Of a stretch of 11,440 nt of DNA, positions 6,474 through 11,440 are shown piece after piece. Below the pieces are notes generated by a model. The model worked only from the letters and a program-made list of their open reading frames with translations, was not told where the DNA came from and did not search any database. The DNA is from RGIG6291 sp964602275 (lineage in GTDB: Bacteria; Bacillota; Clostridia; TANB77; UBA1234). Every line of letters starts with the position of its first letter. Position 1 is the first letter of the stretch. A program made the translations under genes and the position numbers. The DNA lies in NCBI GenBank assembly GCA_964602275.1, contig CAZRQF010000031.1, positions 1 through 11,440 on the forward strand, written 5' to 3'.

Positions 6474-6541
6474 ATTTAAACCCAGGTTTTGCCTGGGGAA
6501 AGTGCTTTTTTACCCTTGTCGCCCGGTTTAAAATCGGACAT
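6450..6541 (-). repeat. Imperfect direct repeat inside the S10 leader
   Basis: On the minus strand, 6522-6541 (ATGTCCGATTTTAAACCGGG) and 6450-6473 (begins ATGGGCGATTTTGAAAC and ends CCCGGG) share the pattern ATGnnCGATTTT-AAAC-CGGG. The second copy is 4 bases longer. Each copy can close on itself weakly (UCCG with CGGG, or GGG with CCC). The repeat contains the start codon of both candidate leader ORFs. Confidence 0.6.
6476..6541 (-). other. Candidate 21-codon leader ORF, upstream copy
   Basis: An ATG at 6541 opens a 21-codon frame beginning MSDFKPGDKGKKALSPGKTW and ending with V. It stops 2 bases before the next candidate ORF and has exactly the same length. GGAG lies only one base before the ATG, which is too close for normal initiation. 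An in-frame ATG at 6565 would add 8 residues. Thirty of its 66 bases are G or C, unlike the nearby genes. Coding status is unproven. Confidence 0.25.
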
Positions 6542-6609
6542 ACTCCGTGAAAGTTCCCTACCCATATGGTAGCCACATTTCACATCATCGCAATATCACA
6601 GCAATAAGT

Positions 6610-6638
6610 ATTATAAAGCCTACGGAAACATAATGCAA
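6610..6638 (-). promoter_or_regulatory. Promoter of the S10 operon
   Basis: On the minus strand a perfect -10 box TATAAT (6610-6615) lies 17 bases from a -35-like TTGCAT (6633-6638). The stretch before it, about 6639-6678, is almost all A and T with A- and T-tracts, as expected of an UP element in a strong promoter. Predicted transcription start is about 6602-6604. The -35 box is a weak match, so the assignment leans on the -10 box, the spacing and the context. Confidence 0.75.
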
Positions 6639-6678
6639 GCGTTTTTTGAAAATTTAATGAATTTTTTTCAAAAATTAT

Positions 6679-6715
6679 AAAAAAAGACTGCCAACAAATA
6701 AAATGTTAGCAGTCT
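6679..6715 (-). terminator. Intrinsic terminator after the DUF368 gene
   Basis: In the minus-strand RNA an 11-12 bp stem (6685-6696 with 6704-6715, including one G-U pair) closes a 7-base loop and is followed directly by seven U residues (6679-6685) and a further U-rich stretch. It lies 31 bases after the stop codon of the DUF368 gene and ends that operon just before the S10 promoter. Confidence 0.93.
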
Positions 6716-6746
6716 ATAAGTAAAAACCAATCTTAGTTTTTGCTTT

Positions 6747-7601
6747 TTACATTTTTGATAATTTATCAGCTACTAAAAAGCCTATCGCAAATGTTACTAA
6801 ACTTATTAATATCGTTACGCTTGTCATATTAGCTATTGATGTTCCTACTATGATTGCAAATGGCGATGCAACGATTAATCCTATTATTCCCCACATTGTG
6901 GCATTCGGATATTTTTTTAGTAAGAATTCAATTATTTTTGCCATTAAAAATATTCCTATTAATACACCAATTCCAAAAGGAAGTAAAATCCATACACTAG
7001 TCATCATACTTGTAAGGTCTAGATGCAATAGTGCTGTGACAAAACCATTTATAGAATTGTTTATATATTCGTAATATCCTACCATCATCAAAATCATAGA
7101 ACCGCTTACGCCTGGAATTACCATTGCTCCTGCTGCAACGATGCCTAGCACTAATAGTATTATCGTGCTTAATAGGCTTATTTCTGTCATTGGGCCTACC
7201 CCTAGTGAACCTGCATATATCGCTGGTATTATTATTGTTAAAAGCAATACTATAAATGATATGAAGTGAGTTATTTTAAATTTTTCATTTTCAACTTTTT
7301 TTATTATTGGTGGCAAACCGCCTAATATCAAACCTATAAATAATGCTAGTGTAGGAAATTCATATTCAGCTAATAAAAACTTTAATAGATAACTAAAACA
7401 TATAATTCCAACCACTGCTCCAATTGCATACGGAAGCAATGTTTTTACACTATTTTTAAAGTCTTTCTTCAAATTTGTTACCGCACTTATTATCTTGTCG
7501 TATACTCCCATAGATACTGCCATAGTGCCGCCGCTTACTCCCGGAATAATATTTGCTATTCCTATGAAAAGTCCTCTTACAATTTCTTTTACACAATTCA
7601 T
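6747..7601 (-). CDS. popT: DUF368 family membrane protein, probable undecaprenyl-phosphate translocase
   Basis: This is a DUF368 integral membrane protein (284 residues from the chosen start). Members of the family, named PopT in Staphylococcus, have been shown to recycle undecaprenyl phosphate across the cytoplasmic membrane, which supplies the lipid carrier for peptidoglycan and teichoic acid synthesis. The diagnostic repeated motif is present twice: IIPGVSGGT near the N-terminus and VIPGVSGS near residue 165, in keeping with two homologous halves. Several hydrophobic helices are visible. The frame begins at 7616, but GGGGGA at 7609-7614 lies 7 bases before the ATG at 7601, so I choose the shorter start. 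It follows the RNase J gene by about 35 bases with no terminator between, and ends the operon. Symbol and function rest on family membership. Confidence 0.85.
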   Translation of the reverse strand: MNCVKEIVRGLFIGIANIIPGVSGGTMAVSMGVYDKIISAVTNLKKDFKNSVKTLLPYAIGAVVGIICFSYLLKFLLAEYEFPTLALFIGLILGGLPPIIKKVENEKFKITHFISFIVLLLTIIIPAIYAGSLGVGPMTEISLLSTIILLVLGIVAAGAMVIPGVSGSMILMMVGYYEYINNSINGFVTALLHLDLTSMMTSVWILLPFGIGVLIGIFLMAKIIEFLLKKYPNATMWGIIGLIVASPFAIIVGTSIANMTSVTILISLVTFAIGFLVADKLSKM

Positions 7602-7608
7602 ACTTTTA

Positions 7609-7614
7609 TCCCCC
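7609..7614 (-). promoter_or_regulatory. Ribosome binding site deciding the DUF368 start
   Basis: GGGGGA on the minus strand with 7 bases to the ATG at 7601. The alternative ATG at 7616 overlaps this site and has only A and T bases before it. Confidence 0.7.
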
Positions 7615-7636
7615 ATCGTTTATTATTATATTAGTT

Positions 7637-9562
7637 TTATATTTCTGTTATGATTGGAATTAGCATAGGGTTTCTTTTTGTCTTTGTATATAAGAAATCA
7701 TGTAATGCATCTTTTAGCATATTCTTTATAGTTGCCCAATCTTTTATATTGTTTTGCATACATTTTTCTAATTCTTTTTTAGCAACTTTTTTTACTTCAT
7801 CTATTAGGTCTTCTGATTCTCTTACATATACAAATCCCCTAGATATTATATCAGGTCCAGCAACTATGTTGCCAGTTTTTGAATCCATTGCTAAAGATAT
7901 TATAATCAAGCCGTCTTGTGATAAATGTTGTCTATCTCTTAATACGATATTTCCAACATCGCCAATGCCTAAACCATCTATTAATACTCTGCCTGATGGA
8001 ACTGTACCAGTAACTTTGCAGAAATTTTTATCTAACTCTAAAACTTTACCATTTGTAAGCATAACTATGTTTTCTTCTGGTATTCCAACTTTTTTTGCAG
8101 TTTCAGCATGTGCTTTTAAATGTCTAAATTCGCCATGAACTGGTATAAAATATTTTGGTCTTGTTAGTGCTAACATAAGCTTTTGTTCTTCTGAGCAAGC
8201 ATGTCCAGATACATGAACATCTGCAAGTGAATGATATATAACATCCGCACCAATTTTAAACAAATCGTCTATTACATTTGAAACTAATTTTTCATTTCCT
8301 GGTATTGGATGTGCTGAAATGATTACTAAGTCATCTTTACTTATAACTACTTTTTTATGACTTCCAGCAGCCATTCTCGATAAACCTGCCATTGTTTCGC
8401 CTTGACTTCCTGTTGTTATAAGCACAAGTCTATTTGGTGGATAATCATCTATATCATCAATATCTATCAAAACTCCATCTGGAATTTCAAGATATCCCAA
8501 CTCTTTTGCAACGGTCATAACATTTAGCATGCTTCTGCCACATATTGCAACTTTTCTATTGTTATCCATTGCAGCGTTTATAATTTGTTGTACTCTATGC
8601 ACATTAGATGCAAATGTTGCAACGATTATTCTTTTTTGACAATCATAAAAAATCTCATCAAAAACTTTTCCTACACTACTTTCAGACATTGTATATCCTT
8701 CACGCTCAGAGTTCGTACTATCTGACATAAGTGCAAGTACACCTTGTGTTCCTAGTTCTGCAAATCTTGCGAAATCCATAACTTTTCCATCTATTGGTGT
8801 AAAGTCCACCTTAAAATCGCCCGTGTGTATAATTGTACCTACTGGTGTATGAATTGCTACCGCAACTGAATCAGCTATACTATGAGTTGTTCTTATAAAT
8901 TCAACTTTCATATTTCCTAGCGTTATTATATCTCCTGCTTTAACGCATTTCATATTTGTGCTTCTTACTAATTTGTGTTCTTCTAATTTTGTTTGAATTA
9001 GTCCTAATGTCAATCTTGTTGCATATAATGGAACATTAACTGTCTTTAACACATATGGTATTGCTCCAATATGGTCTTCATGGCCGTGAGTAATAACAAT
9101 TCCTTTTAATTTACTCTTGTTTTTTTCAACATAGCTTATATCTGGTATTACTAAATCTACCCCTAGCATTTCATCTTCCGGGAATGCAACACCACAATCT
9201 AAAAGAATCATGTCGTCGCCATATTCTATGACAGTCATATTTTTTCCAACTTCTTCAAGACCACCTAGTGGTATGATTTTTATTCTATCCCTCTTTATTT
9301 TTGTAGTTCTTGGTGTTTTCTTTTCTATAACTGGTTTAATATTTGTCGTTTTCGCATTTTTGTTATATCTTCTATTTGGAGTTTTCTTTTTATATTTTTC
9401 TTCGCTCATATTTTCTGTTTTTTCAGTAACCGGCTTTACTTTTTCAGCATTTGTCGCTGTATTTAATACTTTTTTAGGTTTTCTAGTATAGTTTCTTCTA
9501 GGCTTAGAAGTTTTTTGCTTTACTTCTTGCGTATTTTCATTTGTTTTAATTTCTTCTGTCAA
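7637..9562 (-). CDS. rnj: Ribonuclease J with basic N-terminal extension
   Basis: This encodes RNase J (641 residues), a metallo-beta-lactamase/beta-CASP ribonuclease with 5'-3' exonuclease and endonuclease activity in mRNA decay and rRNA maturation. The conserved core starts near residue 93 with RIKIIPLGGLEEVGKNM. The zinc motif HGHEDH is at 159-164, and later metal and beta-CASP motifs are visible as TTHSIADS, IIHTGDFKVD, SGHACSEE and PVHGEFRHL. Typical Firmicute RNase J is about 555 residues. The excess is a lysine-, threonine- and asparagine-rich N-terminal tail of about 90 residues that looks disordered. The start codon is TTG at 9562, 6-7 bases after AGGAGA, and the first residues fit. 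It starts 13 bases after the deacetylase gene, so the two are probably co-transcribed. I cannot tell J1 from J2 type. Confidence 0.95.
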   Translation of the reverse strand: MTEEIKTNENTQEVKQKTSKPRRNYTRKPKKVLNTATNAEKVKPVTEKTENMSEEKYKKKTPNRRYNKNAKTTNIKPVIEKKTPRTTKIKRDRIKIIPLGGLEEVGKNMTVIEYGDDMILLDCGVAFPEDEMLGVDLVIPDISYVEKNKSKLKGIVITHGHEDHIGAIPYVLKTVNVPLYATRLTLGLIQTKLEEHKLVRSTNMKCVKAGDIITLGNMKVEFIRTTHSIADSVAVAIHTPVGTIIHTGDFKVDFTPIDGKVMDFARFAELGTQGVLALMSDSTNSEREGYTMSESSVGKVFDEIFYDCQKRIIVATFASNVHRVQQIINAAMDNNRKVAICGRSMLNVMTVAKELGYLEIPDGVLIDIDDIDDYPPNRLVLITTGSQGETMAGLSRMAAGSHKKVVISKDDLVIISAHPIPGNEKLVSNVIDDLFKIGADVIYHSLADVHVSGHACSEEQKLMLALTRPKYFIPVHGEFRHLKAHAETAKKVGIPEENIVMLTNGKVLELDKNFCKVTGTVPSGRVLIDGLGIGDVGNIVLRDRQHLSQDGLIIISLAMDSKTGNIVAGPDIISRGFVYVRESEDLIDEVKKVAKKELEKCMQNNIKDWATIKNMLKDALHDFLYTKTKRNPMLIPIITEI

Positions 9563-9575
9563 ATTAATTCTCCTT

Positions 9576-10559
9576 TCAATCGTTTTTTAGTCTATAATAT
9601 TTTTGTTCTTGGTTTTTTTCCAATTTTTCAAGCCACCAATATAAATCACACTCTACTTCTTTATTACCGCCTCTTGCACGAACTCTTGGTAATCGAAGTA
9701 AATTTGTTTTTTCGTTTTCCGGACCATATGCAGGATTTGAACCTACTAATAAAATAACTTTATTCTCGTATGTTTTTCCTTCATATTCGCCCGTGTGTAT
9801 ATATTCGGCATATTCTTTAGATGTTATTCCAAACGGAAGTGCCAATGCATTTATTTTATATCCGGTTAATTCTTCTACTTCATTTGCTACTTTTCCAATC
9901 TCTTCTTGAATCTTTTCAGGTGTAGCTTTGTTTAAATAAACATGTGTGTTTGTATGATTACCAATTTCAAATCCCTTGTTTATTAAATACTCCAATCGTT
10001 CTTTTTTAGTACCTTCGCCCTGAAAATAGCCTGTACCATTAATAAAAAATGTTCCGTTAAGTCCAAACTCAGGATATTCACTATAAAATTTCTCCATAAT
10101 TCCAACGGCCGAATTAGGATTTGCAACTAAATTTCCGTTTTCATCTTTTATCAAATTAAACTGACTCTTTACACCATCATCAAATGTCAAAATTACAGGC
10201 GTACAACCAACCGGTACTTTTATATCATTATTAATATAATCATTCAACGAAATAGAACGATAACCGTGCTCATATAAATATTTTAAATCTTCATAAAAAT
10301 TATCAAACGACCTAGTCCATTCGTCCGTGCCTTCATTTTCAGCAAACTTATGGTACATAGCAATAATAATTTTCCCACTTTCATTGTATTCATATGTTTC
10401 TTCTATAATTTTTTCTACTTCTTCTTGCTTATCAGAAGAAGTTATTTGTGAGGAGTTTGACATATCATCAAACTTTTCCTCAGCCTTTCCGTTCTCACAA
10501 CCAACGCAAAGCAGTATACCACAAATTCCAATTACTGTCAACCAAATTGATTTTTTCAC
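9576..10559 (-). CDS. CE4-family polysaccharide deacetylase, probable lipoprotein
   Basis: This encodes a polysaccharide deacetylase-like protein (327 residues) probably acting outside the membrane on a cell-wall or surface polysaccharide; the substrate is not known. The N-terminus is a signal sequence (MKKSIWLTVIGICGILLCVG) followed by Cys21. This resembles a lipobox, though Cys at -3 is unusual. An acidic, low-complexity linker (about 22-62) follows. CE4 catalytic motifs are present: TFDDG at 125-129 with the aspartate pair, HTNTH at 202-206 with the metal histidines, and LPFG at 241-244. A YHKF segment near residue 69 is also typical of this subgroup. The start codon is GTG at 10559 with GGGGTGG before it. 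It is the first gene of the operon with RNase J and the DUF368 protein. Confidence 0.88.
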   Translation of the reverse strand: MKKSIWLTVIGICGILLCVGCENGKAEEKFDDMSNSSQITSSDKQEEVEKIIEETYEYNESGKIIIAMYHKFAENEGTDEWTRSFDNFYEDLKYLYEHGYRSISLNDYINNDIKVPVGCTPVILTFDDGVKSQFNLIKDENGNLVANPNSAVGIMEKFYSEYPEFGLNGTFFINGTGYFQGEGTKKERLEYLINKGFEIGNHTNTHVYLNKATPEKIQEEIGKVANEVEELTGYKINALALPFGITSKEYAEYIHTGEYEGKTYENKVILLVGSNPAYGPENEKTNLLRLPRVRARGGNKEVECDLYWWLEKLEKNQEQKYYRLKND

Positions 10560-10595
10560 TTTAGAACCACCCCATTTTTCAATTTTTATACTTGA

Positions 10596-10624
10596 ATTAT
10601 ATCAGTTTACTCTTGACTTGTCAT
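10596..10624 (-). promoter_or_regulatory. Promoter of the deacetylase-rnj-popT operon
   Basis: On the minus strand ATGACA (10619-10624, five of six matches to TTGACA) is 17 bases from a perfect TATAAT (10596-10601). Transcription would start near 10589, giving a leader of about 30 nt before the GTG start. The -35 box directly abuts the -35 box of the sigH promoter. Confidence 0.75.
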
Positions 10625-10642
10625 CTATTCCGAATATATAAT
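10613..10642 (+). promoter_or_regulatory. Promoter of sigH
   Basis: TTGACT (10613-10618) and a perfect TATAAT (10637-10642) are separated by 18 bases, fitting a housekeeping sigma promoter. Transcription would start near 10649, leaving a leader of about 25 nt with AGGAGG at 10659-10664 before the GTG start. Confidence 0.8.
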
Positions 10643-10674
10643 AAACTCAGATTTTTGTAGGAGGTAGTACCAAG

Positions 10675-11349
10675 GTGGACCCAACTTTAAACTCAAATTT
10701 AAATCAAGATATAATAAGCGAACTTCAAGAAGAACCAGATGTCGATAGACAGTCTATAATATTAATTCGCAATGGTGATGATTTAGCTCGTGACAACTTA
10801 ATTCGTCGCTATCAGGGATTTGTATATAATAAAACTAGACCTTACTTCTTGATGGGTGCAGACCGAGAAGATTTAGCACAAGAGGGGATGCTCGGTTTAG
10901 TACAAGCAATCAAGTCTTATGATTTATCAAAAGATGTTCCTTTTAAGACATTTGCTGATGTTTGTGTAACAAGAAGAATTTGCACAGCAGTTAAAACTTA
11001 TGGCAGGCATAAACATTCACCTCTTAACTCTTCATTTTCTTTAAATCAACCGTCATATGGCGATGAAGATGATAGAGAAACAATCGAAACAATTAATACA
11101 GGCATTGTTCAAGACCCTATCGAAACGATAACAACTAGAGAAACTTTTAAAATGGTAGAACAAAAATTAAAAAAGATTTTATCTCCATTTGAACAAAATG
11201 TTTACTACCTTCAACTCTACGAAGGGCTTTCTTACGAACAAATTGCTACAAGATTAAATTCACACACGAAAGCCGTTGATAATGCGATACAAAGAATTAG
11301 AAAAAAAATTTCAAAACATATAAATATAGATGATGAAAAAGAAATATAG
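10675..11349 (+). CDS. sigH: RNA polymerase sigma factor SigH (Spo0H type)
   Basis: This encodes a sigma-70 family factor of 224 residues, like SigH of Bacillus and Clostridium, which directs transition-phase and early sporulation genes. Region 2 spans about residues 28-112, with the core-binding and -10 recognition segment DREDLAQEGMLGLVQAIKSY followed by FKTFADVCVTRRI. Region 4, with the helix-turn-helix for the -35 box, covers about 162-213 (LSPFEQNVYYLQLYEGLSYE, then AVDNAIQRIRKKI). The start is GTG at 10675, 10 bases after a perfect AGGAGG; no nearby ATG fits better. The genes following sigH in Clostridia are often tRNA and translation genes, and a tRNA-Thr follows here after 19 bases with no terminator. 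Presence of SigH does not by itself show that the organism sporulates. Confidence 0.93.
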   Translation: MDPTLNSNLNQDIISELQEEPDVDRQSIILIRNGDDLARDNLIRRYQGFVYNKTRPYFLMGADREDLAQEGMLGLVQAIKSYDLSKDVPFKTFADVCVTRRICTAVKTYGRHKHSPLNSSFSLNQPSYGDEDDRETIETINTGIVQDPIETITTRETFKMVEQKLKKILSPFEQNVYYLQLYEGLSYEQIATRLNSHTKAVDNAIQRIRKKISKHINIDDEKEI

Positions 11350-11368
11350 AGCATCTACTCTACTAAGT

Positions 11369-11440
11369 GCTTCCATAGCTCAGTAGGTAGAGTGCATCCT
11401 TGGTAAGGATGAGGTCACGGGTTCAATTCCCGTTGGAAGC
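11369..11440 (+). tRNA. tRNA-Thr (anticodon GGT)
   Basis: The 72 bases fold into a full cloverleaf: acceptor stem GCTTCCA/TGGAAGC (7 bp), D arm GCTC/GAGT, anticodon stem CATCC/GGATG with loop TTGGTAA, 5-base variable loop, and T arm ACGGG/CCCGT with loop TTCAATT. The anticodon GGT is at 11402-11404, reading ACC and ACU threonine codons. The window ends at the last acceptor base, so the discriminator base and any encoded CCA are not visible. Confidence 0.97.

Larger units (their letters stand above)
6403..6603 (-). promoter_or_regulatory. Structured 5' leader of the S10 operon
   Basis: Between the predicted transcription start (about 6602-6604) and rpsJ lie about 200 nt that are clearly richer in G and C than the surrounding DNA. 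In the minus-strand RNA I can pair: a hairpin at 6547-6583 with a GUGAAA/UUUCAC outer stem, a 5x5 internal loop and a CUACC/GGUAG inner stem; a 6-bp CCCAGG/CCUGGG hairpin at 6481-6497 with a CAAAA loop; and a long-range 7-bp helix of 6515-6521 with 6432-6438 that encloses the second hairpin. There is no obvious terminator in the leader. In other bacteria such leaders bind a ribosomal protein encoded in the same operon. A Clostridia-specific S10-operon leader may already have been described, but I cannot confirm that this matches it. The regulator is unknown. Confidence 0.7.

Noticed and set aside
6481..6497. Strong CCCAGG/CCUGGG hairpin as a transcription terminator in the S10 leader
   Set aside because: Only three U residues follow, then a mixed sequence, so it does not meet the form of an intrinsic terminator.
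7617..7636. TATAAT-like sequence just before the DUF368 gene
   Set aside because: At the proper spacing there is no -35 match, and the start would leave almost no leader. Co-transcription with RNase J is simpler.
7650..8138. 162-codon plus-strand open frame
   Set aside because: It lies wholly antisense to the RNase J gene, has no ribosome binding site I can see, and reads as hydrophobic shadow sequence of an AT-rich gene.

Overview
The window looks like chromosomal DNA from a low-GC Firmicute, most likely a member of Clostridia. The evidence is strongly AT-rich coding sequence, AGGAGG-type ribosome binding sites before nearly every gene, an RNase J, a SigH-type sigma factor followed by a tRNA-Thr, and Firmicute-type ribosomal proteins. 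I cannot name a genus from the sequence alone. No mobile element, CRISPR array or pseudogene was seen.

Region 1 (1-6402, minus strand) is the S10 ribosomal protein operon in the classical order. Read in the direction of transcription it is rpsJ-rplC-rplD-rplW-rplB-rpsS-rplV-rpsC-rplP-rpmC-rpsQ-rplN-rplX-rplE, with rplE running off the left edge. Genes are tightly packed: rplD/rplW and rpsC/rplP share one base in TAATG, and rplP/rpmC overlap by 11 bases. Several start codons (rpsQ, rpmC, rpsS) lie downstream of the longest open frame, judged by the ribosome binding site.

Region 2 (6403-6746) is the operon's control region. It holds a promoter with an AT-rich upstream tract and a leader of about 200 nt that is much more GC-rich than its surroundings and can form several helices. 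The leader contains an imperfect direct repeat, and the same repeat begins two consecutive 21-codon open frames. The second frame ends inside the rpsJ ribosome binding site. This leader is the most interesting part of the window. An intrinsic terminator just upstream separates it from the next operon.

Region 3 (6747-10601, minus strand) appears to be a three-gene operon: a CE4-family polysaccharide deacetylase with a lipoprotein-like N-terminus, RNase J with a basic N-terminal extension, and a DUF368 membrane protein of the undecaprenyl-phosphate translocase (PopT) family. Two genes concern the cell envelope and one RNA decay.

Region 4 (10613-11440, plus strand) holds the gene for the sigma factor SigH, then tRNA-Thr(GGT) after a 19-nt gap, ending at the window edge. 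The sigH promoter and the divergent deacetylase promoter interleave, each -35 box lying in the other promoter's spacer.
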